64,000 nucleotides of DNA, from positions 2,606,001 through 2,670,000 of the forward strand of contig NC_089735.1 of NCBI RefSeq assembly GCF_035083965.1, read 5' to 3'. The stretch comes from Branchiostoma lanceolatum. Its lineage: Eukaryota; Chordata; Leptocardii; Amphioxiformes; Branchiostomatidae. The first letter of the stretch is position 1. The number at the start of each line of letters is the position of its first letter. The notes under the pieces were generated by a model. It was not told where the DNA came from. It saw only the letters and a list, made by a program, of their open reading frames with translations, and did not search any database. A program made the position numbers and the translations under genes. Shown piece after piece: positions 53,217 to 64,000 of the stretch.

Positions 53217-56200
53217 CTACGAGGGATTGTCAGGGCGCTTGGCGAGCCAGGCAGACACTCCCTTGTCCGTTGTGACGTTCTCCACAACCTTGGCCAGCTT
53301 GGGATATTGGTCCAGGGTGGTCACTTTCAGTATGTCATGCATGACTTCGAAGAAGGCCAAGTCAGCGTAGGTCAACTGTATGAAAAGGGAAAACTCTGAA
53401 GAGTCAATGCATATACATGTATTGATTCGTAATGAAAGAGCTTACAAAACTGGTGTATCATCTTTGCATGAGACACAGGCAACCTCTAAGAAACTCTGCC
53501 ATTCGAGGCCGAAAGAAATCAGATTATTCACGAAAGTATACGAAATATCTATAAGCTTTTCTAGTTAAAGAAATCCACAGAAACTCGTATTCTTCCTGAA
53601 ATCATCCAACCCACCCATCATCGAAAACGTGGGACTTTTTTTTATTTTCCACTGCTTTCAAAGAAGAAATCAAACCCTGCAATAGTATCGTATATATAGA
53701 AACTTATTGTAGACTAGCAACGTAGTTTAATCTTCGTCGCTTGTATCACACTTGCATGCCTTATGTTTCACTTTATGGTGATGCAACGTTATTATTTGTA
53801 ATCAACTTACAATTAGCAATAAACTTATTATCATTATTATTTTTGTATGGAGAAATTAGAGTATTTATGGTTGGTACTCACACTGGTTCCAACCAGATAT
53901 CCTTCAGGTCCACAGAGTTTCTCGTAGTTAGCGAGAAAGTTGGGGACATAGGTGGCCAGGCCCTTCTTACCTTCTTCCTGCAAAAGACGCCCATCAATCA
54001 AAATAAGGTTTATTTGTTTATTTAGCACACATTAAAGATACAATAAGTGAAAACAATGATAAAACCATACTACAAATGTGCAAGGGTGGCAGAAAGCTTA
54101 TATGTTTTCCACACAAGTAACTAAGATTACAGCATAAATGAAATTAACCGAATCATGTATATTACATAATGAAAATATCAATTCAAAGAATGAAGGTAAA
54201 CATGAGACCAAATGGCCTTCAGTACACCTGAATATTAGCCTTCATTCTTCACAGCACCTTTACTAGCCTCAGATACAGGCATCTTTGGCGCTTAGTAACT
54301 AGTTTGTCCACAATCAATGAGAATTATTAAAGACGAATATGATAAAATAGTTGATAAATACCTTCGTGGCCTCGTCTTTTTCGAAACGAACATTGAGCAG
54401 CTTGGTGAGGAGGTCGTCAGCGCCGCACACAAACATGTCGACTTGTGCCTCCTCCCAGCTGGTTTTCCCGCACAGACCTGTGGGTCAGGTATCATCAGAC
54501 TGTAGATGAAGTAAATCTGTCCGGATATGCATCTTGTACTCTTGAGTACAAACCTGGTGTGTTACGCCATGAGGCGGTTTACCTGATATGCAGCTTGTAC
54601 TCTTCAGTACAAACCTGGTGTGTTACGCCATGAGGCGGTTTACCGGGTATACAATACGCAAAACAAACAAATGTCATTTACACTCCCTTGTCTACCACAC
54701 ATGTTACCTATGTAAGAACTTTCATCATAAATGCTTTAAATGGATGACTAGATGGTATCATTTCGAAGCGTTTAGTGCCACATTTTAACATCCCAACAAG
54801 GAAGTGATCATGACCCGAAGTGTGCATGAATACGAAGTAAAAACTTATTTGTACATTTGATTTGCATATGTTCGTTAAAGATTAACCTCAATGATCGTGT
54901 TGAAATGGATAAGTCTCTAAGAACCAAATTGTCCCGAGGTTGATGCTTGTAGTGTAATTTTTCGAGGTGACTGAAGAAAATATTACCTGTTTCCCTGGCA
55001 ACGTAGCGAGCTATCGCCAGACTTTGGCACATCGTCCGGCCTTCCACCTCCAGAACTGGTATCTGTCCCATTGGTGTAGCTGGCCAGCGGACAGACAAGC
55101 AATTGTTATCCAAACTGTATGTCTTGGGAGATACGTACTCTGGCAATACATGGGCGCGTGGGTGGTTATTGACACACATAGTACAGGAGCCAATTCCTGA
55201 AAGAGGCCTAGAAATGTGATTTCGTTCAACCTATCTTACAGAAAAGGTTTGACCTGATATTTTGGTAGAGGGGGTCCTTGTCCATCACACCTGATTATTT
55301 TTTTGCTCAAATTGTGGTATCACACTCCTGCTAGCGCTAATTACAGATGTAAATAAAGGTGTAATCATGTATATTTCTAGGGGGAGTGGCCAAAATCTAA
55401 ACATCAATATTTTGTCTTGAAAATTGGTACACTGGTAAAACTCGACCTGAGGATCACAAAAATGTTAATATTTTCTTGATACCTTAAACCCTTCAGGTGT
55501 CACGGGCCATTAAATTGCATTTTTTTCTACAATTTTCGCATAAATAATGAATAGTTCGCTTTCCAAAACCCTGCATTTATTTGTGTTACCTGTTGGGCTC
55601 TCTTTTGATTCATGAATGGATGTACTGTACTGTACTGTACTACCCTGTACTTAACTGTGGTGACGCGTAGCCAGGCTAAAATCACGCTTCTAAGTTCTAG
55701 CAGCCCTTCCGCTGGTCTTGTCCCTAGGAACTTGAAAGCCAACACCTCTAAGTCAAAAGAACACCCTGACCTTGTGGATTTGTGCTAACCATGACCAATT
55801 GTTGTAAGACTGAAAATTGTCTGTTACTGTGGTGTTGGAGACTGCGATGACTGACTACCACAGTGACAGCTAGAGGATCCTGAGCTCCTATTCATAGTTC
55901 TGGGAATGGAAATGATTCGAGTTGGAGCTGAACGGATACATGTTCTCGGGGAGGAGGCCCAATCAGCACATGACAGCGAGAGGAGGGAGCTAACACAAGC
56001 GAGGCGTATCGCTGTCACCATGGCTGACAGTGTAATGCGGCGCGGCTCGCCACCGCTCATGTACGTGGCCAAGTCACATAAAGACGTAGTTTTGAATTTT
56101 CAAAGCTGTTTCTGTATTTCCAAAAAGTCAAAATACACAGAAAACTCACATTCCTTGAAGGCAGCCCACTGTTCGTAGTCGAACCTGACATCCTCGAACT

Positions 56201-56285
56201 CCACTCCTGCCGCTGCGAAGATCAGCCTGACCAGCTCGCCGCGCGCTCTCGCGTTGAAGTACGTTAACTTGTACTTAGGCGCCAT
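53217..56285 (-). CDS. Sigma-class glutathione S-transferase, gene 2 (199 aa, five exons)
   Basis: Exons 56150-56285, 54987-55079, 54362-54477, 53882-53977 and 53217-53375, with the same five-exon structure, lengths and phases as gene 1 except for a last exon two codons shorter. N-terminus [20 protein letters not shown] with the catalytic Tyr; exon 2 reads QIPVLEVEG and QSLAIARYVA. Having Leu-Ala after QS rather than Gly-Ala sets it apart from genes 1 and 3 and is closer to most animal sigma GSTs. The C-terminus ends WLAKRPDNPS. Gene 2 is the most diverged of the cluster in exons 2, 4 and 5. The role is glutathione conjugation or prostaglandin-type isomerisation, as in the family. Confidence 0.93.
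54524..54645 (+). repeat. 61-bp direct duplication
   Basis: GATATGCATCTTGTACTCTT with the text up to GAGGCGGTTTACC occurs twice in tandem (54524 and 54585 starts) with a few substitutions. It lies in intron 2 of GST gene 2. Confidence 0.8.
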
Positions 56286-57329
56286 GACGCGTTGTTGATG
56301 TTGGTTCAGAGACAAAGCGGCGACGTGATGACGTCTTTTGTGAACACGTGGCGACCAGGGGACGTCTTTGCCCTCCTTTAAGAACTACAACACGCTCAAA
56401 GAACGTACCTGAGATTTACACAGCGTTTCTGTTGAAATGGATTGTACCACCCAATTCTAAGGGAGCGTCGTAAGTGCGATGTAGCCCCATTTTAACAGTT
56501 GAAGTGCATTGCTACGTGCAAGCCCGACTATATCAATATCTATCTGTCCTGGTGTCAAGCCTATATCGGAGACATTTAGTTAGAATTATGTCATTCTTGT
56601 GTGTGTAAAAAAATATACTTCGTTCATGTCGACTCCCCGTCTTGCGTGTGGTCCCCATCTCCCGGTCGTGGGTACCTCTGGATAAATCATCCATTTATAA
56701 ACTAACGAGGTAGCAACCGAAGATTTCGTTCCTACCTGACCTGGAGCTATCAATATTTGAAAAGCTGGATCGAGAGGTCACAGTTCGATCCAGACGGAAG
56801 GTTGCAAGGTGGTCTCGTAGAATCTAAAGGTTATGAGTTCGAATCCATGGTAGGCCTCTTGTGCCCTTGGTAAAGCCCCCGTCACCAATGAGAAATTCAG
56901 CTCGGCCGATGTGTTGGCGAGCTTCAAATGTGCATTTTCGGCCGAAGTACGGCCGACGTCCTGTCGATTACGCGGGCTTCTGGCGATTTTTAGAAATCAA
57001 AGTTGATCCAAATATTGGCCTTTTACCAGGTTAGTCGATACTAACTTCGTCCATGTCCAAGAGATGGTACCATCTCATGGGGGATTTTTTAGTGTTCGAC
57101 GGATGTACCCGAGATTTTCATTGGAAAATACGGTCGACGCTCGGGCGATTTTGAAATTCGGCGAGCTTCGGGCGATCTACAAATTCGGCCGACGCTCGCA
57201 TGAATTGTGACGCTGGCTTAAGGAAAGGCATTTCACACTTTTTTCCTCACACGACACACTCAGGTTTCCGCTTGTTCAAGTGAATTCAATACGCTCCATT
57301 CTGTTGATAGATATCGATTTGATTACATA

Positions 57330-57600
57330 CTAAGAGGTGGCAATCCTTACTGTGTACAGATTGGTATATACATCAAAGAATGTTTGGACATTAGAACAAG
57401 TAATGTATACGACACGCTACATTTCATTATGTTGCCCTATCCCATATGCTTGTATGTAAACAAACTCATTCGTATGCAGTTATTTGTTTGTTTGTATGTA
57501 TGTATGTATGTATGTATGTATGTATGTATGTATGTATAGATAGATAGATATAGTAGACCTTACGAAAGTCGCTGTACTTTTGTTGTGTCAATAAAGATTC
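57330..57600. repeat. Interspersed repeat ending TTGTTGTGTCAATAAAGAT, with (TATG)n
   Basis: ATCAAAGAATGTTTGGACAT, AGAACAAGTAATGT and GACCTTACGAAAGTCGC with GTACTTTTGTTGTGTC recur in order at about 62660-62890. The end carries AATAAA, so this looks like the 3' end of a retroposed sequence. A (TATG)n and GATA tract occupies 57491-57545. Confidence 0.6.
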
Positions 57601-57639
57601 TTGTTGGTGAAAATGAGTACCAAGCTACAGTGGGGGGGT

Positions 57640-57800
57640 CCTCTCGGAGGGACGTAAATTTGGAGGTCCCGTGCTTGAGGAGAGCCTCACATCGAGCATG
57701 TTAAAGAACCCACCACACTTATAAAAAAAGGCATGGGTCTTTTCTGAGATGAGTGGTTTTAATATTACAGTCGCACCTGACATAATTGCAGTCGTATTGC
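57640..57800. mobile_element. SINE-like body fragment (inverted relative to 1890-2110)
   Basis: CTCGGAGGGACGTAAATTTG, GTGCTTGAGGAGAGCC and CATGTTAAAGAACCCACC are the complement of the blocks seen at 2010-2095 and 48738-48835. It sits 180 bp 3' of GST gene 3. Confidence 0.5.
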
Positions 57801-57979
57801 GATCACCTGAGTTAGCCCCTTCTGATTCAGCCCCGCCAATTGTAAGCTTGTTCACAACAACGAATTAAACAAGAAATTCACAAGAACTCGGAGGCATGAG
57901 ACCTTCAATTTATTTTCAGAACAGTGTAGTAGATGGTTACGTTCCCCGAAACATTTGATCAGGCAGACGCGCCTGTTCA

Positions 57980-60900
57980 TTACATGCGCGTTTCCGGGCG
58001 CTCGGCGATGTAGGCGGCGACTCCCTTGTTATCCTTGACGCTTTCCACCACCTTGGCCAGCTTGGGATATTTCTCCAGGGCGTCTGGGCGATCATTCAGA
58101 ATATCGTGCATCCCATTGAAGAAGGCCAGGTCGGCATAGGTCAACTATAGAAAATGAATAAGCAAATGAATAAGCAAACACTCAACCCTCTCTCAACCGG
58201 GACGAGGGGCGGTACCGACTTCCGATGAACTTTGACCGAGTGCTGACGTCACTCGTGCGTAATCACGTGTCTACAGCACTTGGGTCGGATAGCTGATGAA
58301 GACCGAGTAATTCGATTGAAAATTCCGAAGAGTCAATTTTCTTGAGTAACTAGATTTGCATTCCGAAGCAAAAAAATAACAACATACCATCCTACCACCG
58401 TTACCATGAACACAAAGCATATGCTAGACGGATTTACAAGCTAACTCTTGTGTTGTTGTCAAGAATAATGAAATTCATAAGACCATAGCTCTTTCAAGGA
58501 AACACTCCCCTCCACGAACGACTTCTACACTTGGATCAGTACCCTTTTATGTAGGACACAGCAAAGCTATGCCTTGAAGTCTGTGCTTAATTGGCATTAT
58601 TGCACATCTAAGATGTTAGATAAAAAGGTAAATGTTTGTTAGAGATACGCACGCTGGTACCGACAAGATGACCGTCCGATCCGCAGAGTTTCTCGTAGTT
58701 CCCAAGGAAGTTTGGGACGAAAGTAGCTAGTCCCGTCTTCTTCTCCTCCTGAGGTAATGTAAAAATTGAAACTTTTTAGAGTGGTAAATATTTTCATATC
58801 CAGCTGTTCAAAAAGAGTAAACCGTCAAAATTTGAATGCTTTGATCCACAGCTGAAAAATAATTCCTTCATTGGTCATCCCAACTTTTAAATTTTTGACC
58901 ACCTAAAAGATTGCCTGAATGATTTTTGACCGGACAAATTCGAAACTAAGGTACAAAAGGGTGACATTGGGCTGTTAAAAAAATAGTTGAAAAGGGGGGT
59001 GGAAGAGGCTGGATTGGAAGGGGGTAGGGTTCAAGCATCTGGATTAGGAACCAGGGAAGGTTTGTGCAATTTTGGATTTGGAACTAGGGGGGGAGCAATT
59101 TTTGACCCGGAACTAGGGTCAGTTGGGCCATTTTTGATTAGGAACTAGGGGGGGGGGATGTTGACCAATTTCTGGATTGGAGCTAGGGTAGGGACAAAAC
59201 CCGATTTTGTACCTCTTCCACCCCACCTCCTCCACAACTTTTTTTGGAGCAGCCCATTGACCAAAATTACCTTCTTGGCCTCATCTCTCTCGAAGCGAAC
59301 TTCCCACAGCTTCGTTTGAAGATCGTCAATCCCGCTCACAAACATGTCGACTTGTGCCTCCTCCCAGCCGGCGGCGCCGCTCAGACCTGTGAGCACGGTA
59401 CATACAAACTACAGAACGGTACATACTAACTACAGAACGGTACATACAAACTACAGAACGGTACATACAAACTACAGAACGGTACATACAAACTACAGAA
59501 CGGTACATACAAACTACAGAACGGTACATACAAACTACAGAACGGTACATACTAACTACAGAACGGTACATACAAACTACAGAACGGTACATACAAACTA
59601 CAGAACGGTACATACAAACTACAGAACGGTACATACAAACTACAGAACGGTACATACTAACTACAGAACGGTACATACAAACTACAGAACGGTACATACT
59701 AACTACAGAACGGTACATACAAACTACAGAACGGTACATACAAACTACAGAACGGTACATACAAACTACAGAACGGTACATACAAACTACAGAACGGTAC
59801 ATACAAACTACAGAACGGTACATACAAACTACAGAACGGCACATACAAACTACAGAACGGTACACACAAACTACAGAACGGTACATACAAACTACAGAAC
59901 GGTACATACAAACTACAGAACGGTACATACAAACTGCAGATGACCATGATCTTTTCCCTCCAGCTGATGTGCTTTCTTCACTTTCATGGAGTTCAATCAT
60001 GCATATTCAAGCATAAATCACCTAATACTAACGTTAGAGATACTGGTTTTCTTTAGTCAAGAGTTTGACAAATGTGAGGTTCAAGTTTAAGAACCGACAT
60101 ATGGAACTAACTTTATATCTTGATGAAGTGGTTGAAATTACCTGTTTCCTTGGCAGCGTAGCGGAATATGGCCCCGCTCTGACATATCACCTGGCCATCC
60201 ACCTCCAGCAGCGGCATCTGTCCCATAGGCGATGCTGGGCAAAGAACAGAAGAAAATACGTATGAGACTAGGAGTTTATCAATAACGGTGAGAACAGCTA
60301 AAATTTGTTCCAAAACAACATCTAAAACCTAGCCACTCTACTGTCACCTTTGTTGGGTTGGATCTGACCACTGATTCTGTAGCCACATGTCATTGTTTGC
60401 GGTGCCAGGAAGAAATTCGTCAATTTTCACACGAGACAAGGGCATGGTAACCCCAGAATGCGGACGAATGTGGGATCGCTTTGCGTAACGGCAGGGTGTT
60501 CGGCCCAGAACCAAGAGGTCCCGAGTTCGAATCCCCCTGACGCTACCACTGTTGTGCCCTTGGGAAAGGCATTTTAAACGACTTTCCTCACTTCGTCCAG
60601 GTGTATAAAAATTGGTGTGTTGTTATCTATACGTGGCACTGTTAATATAAGTTAAAAAAGAAATTGAGTACAGTGCCACGTCGTCCTTGTCTGTCAAAAA
60701 CCGAAGTAATAAAAAAGAATGCGGACGCTTAACTACTAGACAAATATGTTATGTGTGTTGCCATAACAACGCAACGGATGGGCGAGGCGGTTTGTGAGCT
60801 GATCCCTAGGATATAGAAGATAAGATATCGCATGGTTAATGTTTAAGACAGTACCTTCCTTATCAGTATATGCACATGATCAGACCCAAGCCCACAGTAT

Positions 60901-61365
60901 TCGCAAGTCATCTAGACCATAGAGTTTTGACATATCCATCGACTCTAACCCACCACAGTCTCTACAAGACCTTCCTGTGAGCTAGAAAAATAGTAGAGAG
61001 GGGTAAAAAAAAGATACGGTACTTGAACTCACAGGGTGAACTCCCATAATCGGTTAAAGTCCATCGCAACTTATTCTCAGACTATTTTTTTGGCCGATTC
61101 TTACAGTTTCCCCACGCCTCAAAAGGGCCCGATGGATACATTTTGCAACATGAGCACATAGAGCTCTAAACTACCAGGAATATGACAACTGCACCAGAAG
61201 ACAAAACTACATATCAACCGACAACTCACTCTCTTTAAGGGGACCCCATTCTCCGTGCCCAAGCCTGACATCCTCGAACTCTACTCCCGCCGCTGCGAAG
61301 ATCAGCCTGGTCAGCTCGCCGCGTCCTCTCGCGTTGAAGTACGTTAGCTTGTACTTTGGGGCCAT
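57980..61365 (-). CDS. Sigma-class glutathione S-transferase, gene 3 (201 aa, five exons)
   Basis: Exons 61230-61365, 60142-60234, 59271-59386, 58653-58748 and 57980-58144; 606 nt with the same structure as gene 1. N-terminus [20 protein letters not shown] with the catalytic Tyr. Exon 2 reads QMPLLEVDG and [10 protein letters not shown], with Phe where gene 1 has Ala. Exon 3 has [11 protein letters not shown], lacking the Cys found in genes 1 and 2. The last exon ends IAERPETRM. Exons 4 and 5, the intron between them and the 3' flank are much closer to the partial gene 4 than to genes 1 and 2, indicating a recent duplication. Intron 2 contains a 21-bp minisatellite, and a G-rich stretch (59000-59170) lies in intron 3. 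Confidence 0.93.
59393..59935 (+). repeat. 21-bp minisatellite (GGTACATACAAACTACAGAAC)
   Basis: About 26 units of a 21-mer built from GGTACATACAAACTACAGAA plus C, with a scattered CTAAC variant. The first unit overlaps intron text starting 10 bp upstream of GST gene 3 exon 3. Because 21 is divisible by 3, long frames open on both strands (repeating VHTNYRT and YRSVVCM); they are artefacts of the repeat. Confidence 0.95.
60478..60620 (+). mobile_element. tRNA-derived SINE copy
   Basis: The head TGCGTAACGGCAGGGTGTTC with the B-box GAGTTCGAATCCCC is followed by GTTGTGCCCTTGGGAAAGGC and GACTTTCCTCACTTCGTCCA. It is the forward counterpart of the copy at 8839-8968 and lies in intron 1 of GST gene 3. 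Confidence 0.65.
60851..61082. repeat. Segment duplicated at 62273-62526
   Basis: TACCTTCCTTATCAGTATAT, CGCAAGTCATCTAGACCATA, CTCTAACCCACCACAGTCTC and AATCGGTTAAAGTCCATCGC recur in order in the second copy with small indels. The first copy is in intron 1 of GST gene 3. The second abuts the exon 5 relic at 62158-62250, so the two are probably parts of one GST-containing duplication. Confidence 0.75.
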
Positions 61366-62157
61366 TTTGAGTTGCTAGTGCTCACTGTGGTCGCGACAAA
61401 ATACTGCAGAACAAGATGTGGAGACGCCTACGTTGGATTCACGCACACTGACCAGGTGACCCCTACTGCAGTCCTCCTTAAACACTTATCAGACACAAAC
61501 ACGATGTTTGCCGATCGAGGATGACGCGGCCTTTATCGTGGAAGGATGATACCATTCGATATTGAGGGATCGACTTTAGACAAAAGACCACTCCATCTAA
61601 CACTTCAAAGTACAATGCCGCACTTTTAGTCTGCAAATGTATACACATTTGTATGTCCGGGTGTTGAATGTAAAGCATGTACAGAATTAGGCAAGCATTT
61701 TCTTATTTTACGCAGTGTTAAACATGTTCACCTTCGTGTACGAGGACCCCACATTTCTTATGGATTCCTTCTAATCGTGTGCTCCCTGTTGGACAGGTAA
61801 ACTTCGTAAGATCGAGTCAAAGGTTTGGGGGACAATTGCAAGCAAACGCTACTATCTATACTGGGTTTGTACAGTGGACCTCTCTGCGTATGTCTGAAGG
61901 GGCATACGGAGAGTGTGCGAGTTTCGTAGACTAAGCCATGTTGTCTGGAGACGTTTGGGATTAGAATTAATTGTGGAATATCTGCCGTCTAGATTTATAG
62001 AAAAATAAGAATCATCAAGTACACAGTTTGCCGTATGCAAAAAAAAATGAATCGTTTGTGCATTGTGTGCGATATGACGAACAACATTCATTTTGCTTTA
62101 TAGTACAGAACTTCACATCTGCCACCATATCATGACGTGTCCAAACAGCTCTGTGGA

Positions 62158-62250
62158 CTAGAAAGCTGAGGTGTCCGGACGCTTGGCGATCCACGCTGCG
62201 ATTTTGGGATTGGCGTTGACGCTGTCCATGACCTTGGTGAGCTTGGGGTA
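62158..62250 (-). pseudogene. Truncated GST last exon
   Basis: The minus strand reads YPKLTKVMDSVNANPKIAAW and then IAKRPDTSAF followed by TAG (62158-62160), matching the second half of a sigma GST last exon ([17 protein letters not shown]). The first half (LTYADLAFF) is missing: at 62251 the sequence switches to the segment duplicated from 60851-61082. Neither an acceptor nor other exons of this copy are found. The reading frame is intact, so the truncation may be recent. Confidence 0.8.
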
Positions 62251-62272
62251 ACATATACCGTAAGTTCCTTGC

Positions 62273-62526
62273 CTTCCTTATCAGTATGAGCAAGAATCTT
62301 TAAGTACTCCTGACGCTTTGCACATGATTGGACCCAAACCCATATTCGCAAGTCATCTAGACCATAGAGATTAGACATATCCATAGACTCTAACCCACCA
62401 TAGTCTCTATAAGGCCTTCCTGTGAGCTGGAAAAATAGGTAAAGGAAAGGGGTAAAGAAAAGATACGGTAACTCACGGCGTGAACTCACATAGTCGGTTA
62501 AAGTCCATCGCAACTTATTCTCAGAC
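62273..62526. repeat. Second copy of the duplicated intron segment
   Basis: Collinear with 60851-61082, plus about 35 extra bases (AGCAAGAATCTTTAAGTACT and onward) after TATCAGTATG. It lies directly upstream (minus-strand sense) of the truncated GST exon. Confidence 0.75.
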
Positions 62527-63279
62527 GGGTCTGCCTTTTTACCGGAATGCCCTTTTTACACCAGAATGCCCCGGAATGCCCATAAAAGAGGGTAAATTCT
62601 ACCGAAATTCACTATGCTTTGATGAGTTAGCATTACAGGTTGCTGTATTTTGGCATGAAATGATATATTTATGGACCTAAAAATAGGTAAATATATCAAA
62701 GAATGTTTAGATCTTAGAACTAGTAATGTGATAGTTCAAACTCGACATGTTGAAGTACTGTATTCATATACTTGTTATACTTGTACGTAGGTTAATCATT
62801 TTGTATCCCATTGTTTGTTGTTTGCATGTATAGTTGTAGAAGACCTTACGGAAGTCGCCGTACTTTTGTTGTGTCAATAAAGATTTCCATGTAATCCATG
62901 TACAGAATCGAGCAAGCATTTTGCGCCTTTTTTTCAGTGTTAAACATGTTCCCCTCCATGTCTTAGGACCCCGCCTTTCTTATGGCGTCCTTCCAATCTT
63001 GTGCTCATGCTGGACACGTAATCATATAGATCGACCAATTACTGTCGTATGTAGATCACCTTTATATAGTTAGTGCCGACGTGCAGCCGCTCCACCCCCT
63101 TGTGATTCAGCCCCACTAATTATCAGCTTGTTCACAACAACTAATCAAGCAGGAATTGAAAATTTAAAAAAAACACCTCTGAATATTTCATAGATGCATG
63201 GCATCTTCGATTTATGGTTAAAACAGTGTAGTAGATGGTTACATTCCTCGAAACATGTGATCAGGCAGACTCTTGTTTA

Positions 63280-64000
63280 TCATAACAGCGTTTCTGGGCG
63301 CTCCGCGATGTAAGTAGCGACTCCCTTGTTCGCTTTGACGTCTTCCACCACCTTGGTCAGCTTGGGATATTTCTCCAGGGCGTCTGGGCGTTTCTTGAGA
63401 ATATCGTCTATGCCATTAAAGAAGGCCAGGTCAGCGTAGGTCAACTATAAGTAATAAATGGACAAATGAGTCTATAACAATATCAATATTCCTCGAAACA
63501 AGGATCTGTTGAATTGGTTGCATGGGATATTAAAGCCAACGGTAGACATTGACCACAGTATAGTCCTCGCTACCAACGATAATTATCGATTTTGTAGAAA
63601 ACAAAATAAATCACCCTATGGCCTACCGCCGATACCATTTGTAGAAAGTCTATGTGAGGCTTCCCATATTTCAGAGTGTTACTTAACTTAAACAGAAGAC
63701 ACTATTTCAAGGTAATGTCCTCCCACTTTTAAATATACGAACTTGCACTTGGATCACTACGACCTTTTTGTAGGACTCAACAAAGCTATGTCTTGAAGTC
63801 TGTGCTTAGCATCATTGCATATATATCTAAGATGGTAGACAAAAAGGCAATGTTTGTTAAAGATACGCACGCTGGTACCGACAAGATGGCCGTCCGATCC
63901 GCAGAGTTTCTCGTAGTTCCCAAGAAAGTTTGGGACGAAAGAAGCTAGTGCCGTCTTCTTCTCTTCCTGGGGTGATGTGAAAATAGAAGTGTCAAGTCTT
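63280..64000 (-). CDS. Sigma-class glutathione S-transferase, gene 4, last two exons only (5' end off window)
   Basis: Exon 4 is 63871-63966 ([20 protein letters not shown] and [11 protein letters not shown]) and exon 5 is 63280-63444 ([20 protein letters not shown], ending IAERPETLL, stop TGA 63280-63282). Lengths (96 and 165 bp) and phases equal those of gene 3, and the intron and 3' flank are also similar (CAGTGTAGTAGATGGTTAC, GGCAGAC), so this is a recent sister of gene 3. Exons 1-3 should lie beyond 64000 on the same strand. Differences from gene 3 include GIDDI for GMHDI. Confidence 0.92.

Noticed and set aside
55906-56178. 90-residue plus-strand frame near GST gene 2 exon 1
   Set aside because: No homology, no splice signals, overlaps the antisense of exon 1; chance frame.
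59326-60000. 224-residue frame YRSVVCM repeats and its plus-strand partner
   Set aside because: 21-bp minisatellite in a GST intron; open on both strands by composition.

Overview
This window is animal nuclear DNA, most probably from a lancelet (Branchiostoma) or a close invertebrate deuterostome. The genes are split by many short introns with GT/AG borders. The density of tRNA-derived SINEs, short TIR elements, foldback elements and minisatellites is high, and the protein-coding exons resemble vertebrate genes at moderate distance. The species assignment is inference. No bacterial-type gene, rRNA gene or CRISPR array was found.

Layout. (1) 1-13113, minus strand: a GMCL1 (germ cell-less, BTB/BACK, CUL3 adaptor) gene with 15 recognisable exons in consistent phase; its last exon runs off the left edge. 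Its intron 9 is occupied by about 3 kb of a 36-bp tandem repeat that is a copy of the exon 9 end plus its own splice donor. (2) 13487-20931, plus strand: a five-exon gene for a 185-residue protein, head to head with GMCL1 across about 370 bp that contain RFX X-box-like sites; a ciliary or sperm-flagellum protein is the best guess. (3) 22.6-35.6 kb, minus strand: six tandem single-exon genes for 35-37 residue one-pass membrane micropeptides, all sharing the core LLV(I/M)NFL(I/V)I. The core matches the phospholamban/sarcolipin pattern Q.L..NF..I, and the six copies differ largely at synonymous sites. They are too short for ordinary annotation and are the most exciting system here. (4) 36-47.8 kb: repeat-rich, with no gene recognised apart from two possible exons near 37.1-37.7 kb. 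(5) 47.8-64 kb, minus strand: a tandem cluster of sigma-class glutathione S-transferase (HPGDS-like) genes. Three are complete with five exons each, one is cut by the right edge, and there are two exon relics.

Mobile DNA. Three copies of one foldback family (26.3, 37.2 and 39.2 kb) each carry 13-bp target-site duplications and a hammerhead-ribozyme-like core (CTGAAGA, hairpin, GAAAC), which suggests Penelope-type retroelements or retrozymes. Other families include TIR elements with TAA/TTA duplications (one inserted inside a foldback element), perfect hairpin elements, tRNA-derived SINEs and many minisatellites.

All gene models were read by eye from splice sites and remembered family sequences. 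No alignment, transcript or database search was available.
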